Positions 9,636-17,527 of a DNA stretch of 32,850 bases are shown piece after piece. Origin of the DNA: Candidatus Moraniibacteriota bacterium. GTDB lineage: Bacteria; Patescibacteriota; Minisyncoccia; Moranbacterales; UBA9337. Each line of letters opens with the position of its first letter. The stretch's first letter is position 1. A program made the translations under genes and the position numbers. The notes under the pieces are model-generated. The model saw nothing but the letters and a program-made list of their open reading frames with translations. It searched no databases and was not told the DNA's origin. The DNA is taken from NCBI GenBank assembly GCA_028695135.1, contig JAQVJM010000009.1:1-32850 (forward strand), read 5' to 3'.

Positions 9636-10364
9636 ATGAAAAAAGAAACTGTTGAAAAAATTTTAAAAGAAACAGAAGCCGGTTATGACTTGATTTCAAA
9701 AAAGTTTTCTCAAACGAGAAAAAAATTCTGGGGCAGCATGGAATTTATCGGCGAATATGCCGAAAAAGGGGACAGAGTGCTTGATTTCGGATGCGGAAAC
9801 GGAAGGATTCTGGAAATTTTGGGCGGGAAAAATATCGATTATGTGGGAGTTGATATCTCCGAAAATCTGATAAAATTAGCGGAAAAAAAGCGCTTATCCG
9901 AGAAAGGTTTTAGAAACATCCGTTTTTTAAAGATAGATCATGGCTTTAAAAGGCTTCCTTTTCCCGATGAATCTTTTGATGTCATTTGTGCGATTGCCGT
10001 ATTCCATCATATACCGGGGGAAAAAGAGAGGATTGAAAAGGCGAGAGAACTGTATAGGCTTTTGAAACCCGGAGGGAAGCTGGTCGTTTCCGTATGGGAT
10101 CTGTGGCAGAAAAGATATATCGGAGGGATAATAAGAAATTGGAAAGACAAGATTTTAAAAAAAAGCGAGTTGGATTGGAATGATTGTTTTGTAGGATTCA
10201 AAAATAATGAGGAGCAGTCATTCGTCCGTTATCACCATGCTTTTTTTGAAGGAGAGATGAGAAAGCTGTTCAAAAAAGCCGGTTTTTCTATAAAAAGATC
10301 CGGAAAGGCAGGGGGAAATATTTTTATCGCAGGAATAAAGGGCAGTCATAAACCAGTTGACTAA
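9636..10364 (+). CDS. Class I SAM-dependent methyltransferase, Trm9/ALKBH8-MTase-like
   Basis: Motif I VLDFGCGNGR, GVDISENLI, 'AIAVFHHIPGEKERIEKARELYRLLKPGGKLVVSVWDLWQK'. ATG at 9636 is preferred over the tracked start at 9618. Confidence 0.85.
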   Translation: MKKETVEKILKETEAGYDLISKKFSQTRKKFWGSMEFIGEYAEKGDRVLDFGCGNGRILEILGGKNIDYVGVDISENLIKLAEKKRLSEKGFRNIRFLKIDHGFKRLPFPDESFDVICAIAVFHHIPGEKERIEKARELYRLLKPGGKLVVSVWDLWQKRYIGGIIRNWKDKILKKSELDWNDCFVGFKNNEEQSFVRYHHAFFEGEMRKLFKKAGFSIKRSGKAGGNIFIAGIKGSHKPVD

Positions 10365-10385
10365 TTCGGCGTAAGGGTGTATTCT
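10357..10385 (+). promoter_or_regulatory. Sigma70-like promoter for rplS
   Basis: TTGACT-17 bp-TATTCT overlapping the end of the methyltransferase CDS. Confidence 0.55.
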
Positions 10386-10426
10386 CATATAGAGAAATAA
10401 ATGGTTAAAATCTAAATAAATAAGAG

Positions 10427-10451
10427 TCGAAGAACGGATTCTTCGATTTTT
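10427..10451 (+). terminator. Intrinsic-terminator-like hairpin in the putative rplS leader
   Basis: tcgaagaa-cgga-ttcttcga followed by ttttt, 16 bp before the rplS ATG. Confidence 0.6.
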
Positions 10452-10467
10452 GGTTTGTCGCAAAGAA

Positions 10468-11010
10468 ATGAACAACAAGATGCTTAAATTTAATTTGGCC
10501 CAGAGAAAAAATAAAAATATTCCTGACCTCCGATCCGGAGACATTATAAAAGTTTATCGCAAGATAGTAGAAGGCCAGAAAGAGAGAATTCAGGTTTTTG
10601 AAGGAATGATAATTGCTATCAACGGAAAGCAGAGCAGTTCTCCGACAATCACTGTAAGAAAAGTTTCCGGGGGGGTCGGAACGGAACTTGTTTTGCCCGT
10701 TTTCTCTCCCAATATAGAAAAAATCGAAGTCGTGAAGAGAGCAAGGGTCAGAAGATCCAAGCTTTACTATATAAGAGACAAATCCGCTAAGTCTCTAAGG
10801 CTAAAATACAAGGATATAGCCGATTTTGCTTTGGCGGAAGAAGCTGTAAATGATGGTAATTCGCAAGATGAAGCGAAAGAGGAGTCTTTGGAAGAAAAAA
10901 CAGCTAAAAAAGAGAAAAATTATTCTCAGGATGAAAAGAAAAGTGAAGCCGAAAATTCAGAAGAAGTTTCCAATGGTGAAAATGAGGAAAAGAAGCAAGA
11001 AGCTGCATAA
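10468..11010 (+). CDS. rplS: 50S ribosomal protein L19 with a charged C-terminal tail
   Basis: 'DLRSGDIIKVYRKIVEGQKERIQVFEGMIIAINGKQSSSPTITVRKVSGGVGTELVLPVFSPNIEKIEVVKRARVRRSKLYYIRD'. Confidence 0.95.
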   Translation: MNNKMLKFNLAQRKNKNIPDLRSGDIIKVYRKIVEGQKERIQVFEGMIIAINGKQSSSPTITVRKVSGGVGTELVLPVFSPNIEKIEVVKRARVRRSKLYYIRDKSAKSLRLKYKDIADFALAEEAVNDGNSQDEAKEESLEEKTAKKEKNYSQDEKKSEAENSEEVSNGENEEKKQEAA

Positions 11011-11133
11011 ATCTGAAAAATTAGAAGTTTTTTAAAATTTACGATATAATTTATTCACCCGTTTGCTTTTTGCTGTTTTTTGCAGTCATAAATTAAATTT
11101 GTATTTTTTATTTGCGATACCGAGTGCGCTCGA

Positions 11134-11216
11134 GCCTCGATGGTGGAATTGGTATACACACACGCTTGAGGTGCGTGGCTTTATTAAGCGTGAGGGTTCG
11201 AGTCCCTCTCGAGGCA
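11134..11216 (+). tRNA. tRNA-Leu (GAG)
   Basis: Acceptor gcctcga/tcgaggc, anticodon loop ttGAGgt, long variable arm, T-arm ggttcgagtcc. Confidence 0.95.
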
Positions 11217-11269
11217 CGTAAAAGTCTAAAGTTAAAAGTGAAAAGTCAAAGAGCTTTAACCATTTTTTT

Positions 11270-11343
11270 GGACGATTAGCTCAGCTGGTTAGAGCACTTC
11301 TCTTACAAAGAAGGGGTCACTGGTTCGAATCCAGTATCGTCCA
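11270..11343 (+). tRNA. tRNA-Val (TAC)
   Basis: Acceptor ggacgat/atcgtcc, anticodon loop ctTACaa, T-arm ctggttcgaatccag. Confidence 0.95.
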
Positions 11344-11431
11344 CTGATTGAGTTAAAAGTTAAAAATGCAAAGTTTTAAGATATTTATTTAAACTTTTAA
11401 TTTTGAAATTTTAATTTTGAGCTGAAAAAGA

Positions 11432-11505
11432 GGGCGTATAGCTCAGCTGGCTAGAGCGCAACACTGATAATGTTGAGGTCCCAGGTTCGAGTCCTGGTAC
11501 GCCCA
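11432..11505 (+). tRNA. tRNA-Ile (GAT)
   Basis: Acceptor gggcgta/tacgccc, anticodon loop ctGATaa, T-arm ccaggttcgagtcctgg. Confidence 0.96.
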
Positions 11506-11506
11506 C
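11468..11506 (+). repeat. 39-bp direct repeat copy 1 (3' half of tRNA-Ile)
   Basis: taatgttgaggtcccaggttcgagtcctggtacgcccac, identical to 11765-11803. Confidence 0.98.
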
Positions 11507-11767
11507 ATGTATACTACATATGTTTTAGAAAATTTAAGCGGAAAGAGCTATACTGGCAGTACGAATAATTTAAGAGAAAGACTGGAAATGCATAACGATT
11601 TATCTTCTGAAAAATCTAAATTTCATAGGACGACCTATAAAAAGGGTCCATGGGAAGTTGTTTTTAGGAAAGATTTCGATACCAGAAGGAAGGCTTTGGA
11701 ATTCGAAAAATATCTGAAGACAGGCAAAGGCAGGGAATGGTTGAAGCGCACTCGCCGCGGCGAGTAA
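11507..11767 (+). CDS. Small GIY-YIG domain nuclease
   Basis: 'YTTYVLENLSGKSYTGSTNNLRERLEMHN...WEVVFRKDFDTRRKALEFEKYLKTGKGREWLKR' fits the GIY-YIG/UvrC-N fold with the C-terminal Glu. Confidence 0.92.
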   Translation: MYTTYVLENLSGKSYTGSTNNLRERLEMHNDLSSEKSKFHRTTYKKGPWEVVFRKDFDTRRKALEFEKYLKTGKGREWLKRTRRGE

Positions 11768-11803
11768 TGTTGAGGTCCCAGGTTCGAGTCCTGGTACGCC
11801 CAC
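11765..11803 (+). repeat. 39-bp direct repeat copy 2 (tRNA-Ile 3' remnant)
   Basis: Identical to 11468-11506; lacks the 5' half of a tRNA. Confidence 0.98.
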
Positions 11804-11819
11804 CCGGATAAAAAATTTT

Positions 11820-11891
11820 GCCTCGGTAGCTCAGTGGTAGAGCAAAGGACTGAAAATCCTTGTGTCGTCAGTTCGATTCTGACCCGAGGCA
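11820..11891 (+). tRNA. tRNA-Phe (GAA)
   Basis: Acceptor gcctcgg/ccgaggc, anticodon loop ctGAAaa. Confidence 0.95.
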
Positions 11892-11951
11892 CAAAAGAGT
11901 TAAAAGTTCAAAGTTAAAAGTGCAAATTTATTTTTCAATCTTATGTTTTTC

Positions 11952-12023
11952 GGGACTATAGCTCAGCGGTAGAGCAGGCGACTCATAATCGCTTGGTCGC
12001 AGGTTCGATCCCTGCTAGTCCCA
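11952..12023 (+). tRNA. tRNA with CAT anticodon, elongator Met or lysidine-modified Ile
   Basis: Acceptor gggacta/tagtccc, anticodon loop ctCATaa; lacks the GGG/CCC anticodon stem of initiator tRNA. Confidence 0.92.
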
Positions 12024-12135
12024 CCTTATTGAATTTAGAATCTGGAATTTAGAATTTTGAATGGGTTTTATTCATTATTCGAGATGAAACCGGGAGTCAG
12101 GTTTTTGATTTTTTTTCATATAAATACAAAGATAA

Positions 12136-12207
12136 GCGAGAGTGGTTCAGTGGTAGAACATCTCCTTGCCAAGGAGAAGATCGCGGGTTCGATTCCCGTC
12201 TCTCGCT
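12136..12207 (+). tRNA. tRNA-Gly (GCC)
   Basis: Acceptor gcgagag/ctctcgc, anticodon loop ttGCCaa. Confidence 0.95.
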
Positions 12208-12272
12208 CAGAATATCTTTTTAATTTCAAGCGATTTTTTTGGAATTGAAAGTTATTCAAATCAGGCGGATAA

Positions 12273-12334
12273 GGGAATCGAAGGGCGCAAGCGGGTCGAG
12301 CGCCCAGGCCCGAAGGGGATTCCCGTCTCTCGCT
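12273..12334 (+). repeat. tRNA-Gly-tailed GC-rich hairpin cassette
   Basis: Begins gggaatcgaa (inverted copy of the tRNA-Gly T-arm ttcgattccc), core gggcgc...gcgccc, ends gattcccgtctctcgct (17-bp direct copy of 12191-12207). Confidence 0.85.
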
Positions 12335-12401
12335 TGTTCAATTTTTTTAAAAAATCATTTTGTCGAGTCTTTGTATCAAAGACCTAAGGTCTTCGCAGGG
12401 A

Positions 12402-12430
12402 TTGACAAAACAGATATAAAAATATATTAT
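12402..12430 (+). promoter_or_regulatory. Sigma70-like promoter at secG
   Basis: TTGACA-17 bp-TATTAT; the -10 overlaps the annotated ATG. Confidence 0.4.
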
Positions 12431-12644
12431 GAGATTTATCAATATATTGCAGATAATGGTTTCCATTCTTTTGGTAGTGTCAATTTTGATGCAGAATAGG
12501 GGATCGGGGTTAAGTTCCGCTTTTGGAGGAACTATGGGCGGATATTATACCAAAAGAGGATTTGAGAAATTTTTGATGTATTTTTCAATTATTCTTTCTG
12601 TCTTATTTATCGTTCTCGCGATAGCGAGCGTTTTAATAAGTTAA
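12429..12644 (+). CDS. secG: Preprotein translocase subunit SecG
   Basis: 'LQIMVSILLVVSILMQNRGSGLSSAFGG' plus a second TM helix. Confidence 0.9.
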   Translation: MRFINILQIMVSILLVVSILMQNRGSGLSSAFGGTMGGYYTKRGFEKFLMYFSIILSVLFIVLAIASVLIS

Positions 12645-12712
12645 CTTAAAGTCTTATTAGTAATAAACTTAGAATTTTTGCGCGTAAAAATTGGCGCTAC
12701 ATTGTAAGAACC

Positions 12713-14356
12713 TTGGATTTAAAAGAAAAACTGATAATAGCTCTGCTTCTTTTTGTTTCGCTGTTCGCTTTGTTTTTTTGGGCTGGAAAGATATATTTTT
12801 CTTTGACGGAAGCGGTTCCTGAACATGGGGGAAGCTATGTCGAAGGAGTTATCGGCCAACCGATGTATGTTAATCCTGTTTTATCCAAGACGAACGAAAC
12901 TGATGAGAGTCTTGTGAAGCTCATATATAATGGAATTTTAAAATACGATAAAAATGGCGGACTGATAAACGATCTGGCCGATAGCTATTCGGTATCGGAA
13001 GATGGAAAAGAATATATTTTTGATTTAAAAAAAGAAGTCAGGTGGCACGACGGAGAAAAGCTGACTTCCGACGATATCATTTTTACCGTAACTTTGATAA
13101 AAGATCCTCTGTTCAAAAGCCCCCTTCGCAACAACTGGCAGGGAGTCAGGCCTGAAAAAGTTGATGACTATAGCATAAGATTCATACTTGATAAGCCTTA
13201 TTTCGGATTTCTGGAAAATTTAACTTTTGGAATATTGCCCGAACATATTTGGAGCAATATAGATTCGGAAAAATTTCCTCTGACCAAATATAATTTGGAG
13301 CCGATAGGAACAGGTCCTTATAGATTTTCCAATTTTCATAAGGATTCCGAAGGAAATATATTGGATTATCAGATGGAATCTTTTGAGCAATATTTCCTAG
13401 GAGAACCTTATATATCTTCTCTATCATTAAATTTTTACGCGAACGAACAGCTTCTCATAGATTCTTATAATAAGAAAGAGATAAGCGGGGTCGGCAATTT
13501 ATCCCCCAAAAACAGCGCAATTGAAAATTTCAGGAAAAGTACATCCATATACGAATTGGAAATTCCTTGGCCGTTCACTGTTTTTCTAAACAAGAATAAA
13601 AGTGTTTCGTTGGCAGACCGCGGAGTTAGAGAGGCTTTAAATTGGGCAACCGATAAAGACGAGATAATAGAAAAGAATCTCTTTGGAAAAGCCAAACCCA
13701 TAGATTCCCCATTTTTTGTCGGGACTGATGAATACGCCCAAGATATCGAAAAGCCGGGTTTTGATACGGGAAGATCGAATAAAATATTGGAGGATGGCGG
13801 TTGGGCGCTTAAGGATGGAGAAATAAGAGAAAAAGATGGGGAAAAGCTTCAATTCAGCTTATATGTGGTTGATTCCTCAAGTTATATTGAATTGGCGGAA
13901 ATTTTGAAAGAACAGTGGAAAAAGATAGGCGCTGAAGTCAGTATTCAGGCATTTTCTTTTTCCGATATGCAACAGAATCACATAAAGCCCAGGGAATATG
14001 ATGCTTTATTAGTAGGGCAGGACGCAAGCTTCAATGTCGATCCGTATTCATTCTGGCATTCTTCCAATAAAAAAGACCCCGGACTCAATCTAGCCTTGTT
14101 TGACAATGAAGAGGCTGATAAATTGATATCGGAGGCGCGGGAGGAAAACGACAGAAATAAAAGAATAGAAAAATATCATTCTTTCCAAGAGATAGTTGCG
14201 GAAGAAAACCCTGCGGTGTTTCTTTTTTCTCCGTATTATCTGTATTTGGTCGACAGCAAAGTAAAAGGGATTGAAGAGAAGAAAATAAACTCTACCAAAA
14301 GCCGTTTTGAAAATGTGGATAAGTGGTATATAAAAACCAAAAGAGTTTTTAAATAA
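12713..14356 (+). CDS. Family 5 (peptide/oligopeptide) solute-binding protein
   Basis: 'EGVIGQPMYVNPVLSKTNETDESLVKLIYNGILKYD...LADSYSVSEDGKEYIFDLKKEVRWHDGEKLTSDDIIFTV'; TTG start likely. Confidence 0.92.
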   Translation: MDLKEKLIIALLLFVSLFALFFWAGKIYFSLTEAVPEHGGSYVEGVIGQPMYVNPVLSKTNETDESLVKLIYNGILKYDKNGGLINDLADSYSVSEDGKEYIFDLKKEVRWHDGEKLTSDDIIFTVTLIKDPLFKSPLRNNWQGVRPEKVDDYSIRFILDKPYFGFLENLTFGILPEHIWSNIDSEKFPLTKYNLEPIGTGPYRFSNFHKDSEGNILDYQMESFEQYFLGEPYISSLSLNFYANEQLLIDSYNKKEISGVGNLSPKNSAIENFRKSTSIYELEIPWPFTVFLNKNKSVSLADRGVREALNWATDKDEIIEKNLFGKAKPIDSPFFVGTDEYAQDIEKPGFDTGRSNKILEDGGWALKDGEIREKDGEKLQFSLYVVDSSSYIELAEILKEQWKKIGAEVSIQAFSFSDMQQNHIKPREYDALLVGQDASFNVDPYSFWHSSNKKDPGLNLALFDNEEADKLISEAREENDRNKRIEKYHSFQEIVAEENPAVFLFSPYYLYLVDSKVKGIEEKKINSTKSRFENVDKWYIKTKRVFK

Positions 14357-14551
14357 CGACTTCCGCTTGCAGTTACCTTTTGGATCCTGGCGCAAAAATT
14401 GCTTGATTAAGAGTTTTTCATGGAAATACTAAAACATAAAAGATAAAAATTTTCATAGCACAATTTTTTTAAGAGCATTTTATCAAGGCGATATGTTTAA
14501 ATTTTTTACGAATTTTTAATCAAGCCGATAAAATTATAAAAAATTAAAAAT

Positions 14552-15571
14552 ATGGATAAAAACGTCGATAAGTTCAACTTGCGAAAAGTTATTTTGGATG
14601 AATACCTGCAGATAGAAGAAGGATTGAAGCTGGGAGGGGGGATTAAATTCAATTCTGATTTTAAATCCATAACCATATCCGGAATGGGCGGCTCTGCTCT
14701 TCCGGGAAATGTTTTGAGGATATTTATAAATAGCACCTTCAAGGATTCCGGCAAAAAGAGGCTGGAAGTATTTCAAAACAGATTCTATATTCTTCCTCCG
14801 GAAGCCTATGAAAATTCATTGAATTTCATCTGCTCCTACTCGGGAAACACAGAGGAAACCATTTCTTCTTTTGAAGAAGCTTTGGAAAATGACTTGCCGT
14901 GTGTCGGAATTTCCAACGGAGGGAAAATCGAGGAAATGTGCAAAAATAACGGAGTACCCCATATAAAAATTCCTTATCCTTATGAAAATTTCCAGCCGAG
15001 AATGGCAACCGGATATTTCATATTTTCTATTTTTCAAGTCCTGATAAATTCAAAGCTGGTAGAATTTGATACCGGCAAGCTTTCCGGCGTTTCCCAAAAA
15101 CTCAAGAAAATAACGGAGGATTCGGAAGAGCATGGAAAGAACATAGCTCATAAGTTGGTTGGAAAAACCCCGGTCATTTATTCTTCGACTTATTTTAAGG
15201 CCTTGGCGCTTATTTGGAAGATAAAAATAAACGAGAATTCCAAAACCCCGGCTTTTTGGAACTTCTTTCCCGAACTCAATCATAATGAAATGGTCGGATT
15301 CACCAATCCGCAAGCAGATTTTTTCTTTATTATGCTCAAAGACAAAGACGATCACCCTCAAAATATAAAACGTTTCGAAGTGATGGCGGATCTGATGAGA
15401 CAGAAGGGGATAGGAACAGAGATTATCGACATGAAGGGCGATGATTTATTTGAAAAAGTATTTTCAACTTTATATTTGGGAGATTGGGTATCTTATTACT
15501 TGGCTCTTAATTACGGACAGGATCCTACGCCGGTAGATATGGTAGAGGAATTCAAGGGGCTGATAAAATAG
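14552..15571 (+). CDS. Bifunctional phosphoglucose/phosphomannose isomerase (SIS domain)
   Basis: 'ITISGMGGSALPGNVLRI', 'SYSGNTEETISSFEEAL', 'PELNHNEMVGF', C-terminal 'DPTPVDMVEEFKGLIK'. Confidence 0.9.
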   Translation: MDKNVDKFNLRKVILDEYLQIEEGLKLGGGIKFNSDFKSITISGMGGSALPGNVLRIFINSTFKDSGKKRLEVFQNRFYILPPEAYENSLNFICSYSGNTEETISSFEEALENDLPCVGISNGGKIEEMCKNNGVPHIKIPYPYENFQPRMATGYFIFSIFQVLINSKLVEFDTGKLSGVSQKLKKITEDSEEHGKNIAHKLVGKTPVIYSSTYFKALALIWKIKINENSKTPAFWNFFPELNHNEMVGFTNPQADFFFIMLKDKDDHPQNIKRFEVMADLMRQKGIGTEIIDMKGDDLFEKVFSTLYLGDWVSYYLALNYGQDPTPVDMVEEFKGLIK

Positions 15572-15712
15572 TTTTCCCAAAAACTTTTCTATAAAAAAAT
15601 TTAAAAAAATTATAATAATTTATTTTGCGTCAGTTTTACGCGAGCTTTGGCTTTTTTGATTATATCTTAAAATAATCAGAGATTAAAATTAGGCGCTAGT
15701 TTTACAACAATT

Positions 15713-17527
15713 ATGACAACAAACAATGAAAAAATATCTTTGGCTATAAAGCTTCTCGGCAAAAGGATAAAAGAAAAAAGAGAAGCGGATAGGGGGAGAG
15801 GGAGCAAATCCCACAAAGGCAGAAACCAGACGGTTAATGTCGGAAATATCAGATCCAAAGGACTCAGGATAATCCCCTTAGGAGGACAGGAAGAGGTCGG
15901 GCGAAATATGACTGTTTTCGAATATGGGCGGGACATAGTTGTTTTGGACATGGGAATACAGTTTCCCGAGGAAGATATGCCAGGGGTGGATTATATAATT
16001 CCCGATGTCTCCTATTTGAAAGGAAATGAAAAAAATATCCGGGGAGTCATTCTGAGCCATGGCCATCTGGATCATATCGGTGCCGCTCCGATCTTATTGA
16101 AGCAATTGGGATATCCTCCGATTATAGGACGGGATTTTACCATAGCTTTGGTCAAAAAAAAGATGGAGGATCACGAGAAAGGTTCGTCCGGAAAATTAAA
16201 AGTTATAAACATAAAATCTTTGGATGAAAAAATAAGACTGGGTATTTTCCAAGCGAGCTTTTTTAAAGTGGAGCACTCCATAATGGACGCGGTAGGAGTG
16301 GCTTTGAATACTCCGGAAGGGACAGTAGTCCATCCCGGAGACTGGACGATCGGCAGGGACGACGAGGGAAAAAGGACCATTTCTTACGGCAACCTTTCCA
16401 GTTTTCCCAGGCCGATCGTTCTGATGCTGGAAAGTTTGGGAGCGACAGACAGGTCGGAACCTGTTCCTGAAAGGAAGATGTATGAAAATTTGGAAAAGAT
16501 AATAGGTTCTTCCAAAGGGAAGGTTATTATCGGAACCTTTTCTTCCCAAGTGGAGAGAATAGGAAATCTTTTTGAAATTTCCAAAAAACTGGGAAAAAAA
16601 GTGGCGCTGGACGGTTATAGCATGAAAACCAATATAGAGATTGCCAGAAAATTGGGCTATGTAAAACCGGCCAAAGATATATTGGTGGATATAAAGGACA
16701 TAAACAAATATCCGGAAAATAAAGTGGTAATAATTTGCACCGGCGCGCAGGGGGAAGGCAACGCTGTTTTATCCAGGATCGTAGCCGGAAATCATCGTCA
16801 TATAAAAATAGGGAAAAAGGATACCGTGGTGTTTTCATCTTCCGTAATACCCGGAAACGAAAGGACAATCCAGCGCCTCAAGGATAATCTTTACAGAAAA
16901 TGCGATAATGTGGTGCACACTAACATAATGGATGTCCATGTGAGCGGACATTGCAACGCTTTCGATATTCAGGAAGTGATAAGGCAGGTGAAGCCGGATT
17001 ATTATCTGCCGGTTTACGCCAACCATTATTTTCTCAAGGAAGCGGAAAAACTGGCGATTGAAACGGGATTTCCCAAGGAAAATATTTTCGTTCTGGATAA
17101 CGGAAACATATTGGAGCTACAGGACAAAAAAGCTAAAATCCTTAGGGAAAAAGCCAAAACGGATTACGTCTTTATCGATGGGCTGGGCGTGGGAGACGTG
17201 GGGCAGATAGTACTCAGAGACAGGCAGATGCTAGCTGAAGACGGGATGTTTATGATAACAGTTCTCATAGACAGCAAGACCAAGAAAATTTTTGGAAACA
17301 TCCAGATAACTTCCAGGGGATTTATCTATGTGAAAGAAAACTTTGATTTGGTAAATGCCACCAAGGAAGTCGTGAAAAGAGTGGTTTCTAAAAATACTCC
17401 TAAAGACGCCAAAACCAAAATAAATTGGACTATGATCATTGATCAGATCAGAGAGGAAGTGGGGAAATTTTTATTCAAAAAAACTCAAAGGCGCCCGATG
17501 GTCCTTCCGGTAATTATGGAAATTTAG
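15713..17527 (+). CDS. rnj: Ribonuclease J
   Basis: 'LRIIPLGGQEEVGRNMTVFEY', metallo-beta-lactamase motif 'LSHGHLDHIG', beta-CASP 'SSSVIPGNERTIQRLKDNLYRK'. Confidence 0.96.
   Translation: MTTNNEKISLAIKLLGKRIKEKREADRGRGSKSHKGRNQTVNVGNIRSKGLRIIPLGGQEEVGRNMTVFEYGRDIVVLDMGIQFPEEDMPGVDYIIPDVSYLKGNEKNIRGVILSHGHLDHIGAAPILLKQLGYPPIIGRDFTIALVKKKMEDHEKGSSGKLKVINIKSLDEKIRLGIFQASFFKVEHSIMDAVGVALNTPEGTVVHPGDWTIGRDDEGKRTISYGNLSSFPRPIVLMLESLGATDRSEPVPERKMYENLEKIIGSSKGKVIIGTFSSQVERIGNLFEISKKLGKKVALDGYSMKTNIEIARKLGYVKPAKDILVDIKDINKYPENKVVIICTGAQGEGNAVLSRIVAGNHRHIKIGKKDTVVFSSSVIPGNERTIQRLKDNLYRKCDNVVHTNIMDVHVSGHCNAFDIQEVIRQVKPDYYLPVYANHYFLKEAEKLAIETGFPKENIFVLDNGNILELQDKKAKILREKAKTDYVFIDGLGVGDVGQIVLRDRQMLAEDGMFMITVLIDSKTKKIFGNIQITSRGFIYVKENFDLVNATKEVVKRVVSKNTPKDAKTKINWTMIIDQIREEVGKFLFKKTQRRPMVLPVIMEI

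Larger units (their letters stand above)
11468..11803 (+). mobile_element. Putative GIY-YIG element inserted at tRNA-Ile, flanked by 39-bp direct repeats
   Basis: Intact tRNA-Ile, then GIY-YIG ORF, then exact copy of the tRNA 3' half; repeat period 297 bp. Confidence 0.75.

Noticed and set aside
11765-11803. Possible second tRNA-Ile gene
   Set aside because: Only the 3' half is present; the upstream sequence is GIY-YIG coding DNA with no D-arm or 5' acceptor strand.
11432-11803. Classical integrative element or prophage att site at tRNA-Ile
   Set aside because: There is no tyrosine or serine recombinase and no cargo other than the 86-aa GIY-YIG ORF between the repeats, so a conventional integrative element is not supported.
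11600-11892. Minus-strand ORFs 11600-11803 and 11635-11892 ('GVPGLEPGTSTLL', 'PRVRIELTTQGFSVLCSTTELPRQ')
   Set aside because: These are translations of antisense tRNA sequence and of the antisense of the GIY-YIG ORF, a well-known spurious-ORF pattern.
12057-12499. Plus-strand ORFs 12057-12248, 12166-12387 and 12239-12499
   Set aside because: They read through tRNA-Gly and the hairpin cassette ('SGSVVEHLLAKEKIAGSIPVSRS'), and one runs into secG in the wrong frame. The DNA-level repeat is the real feature.
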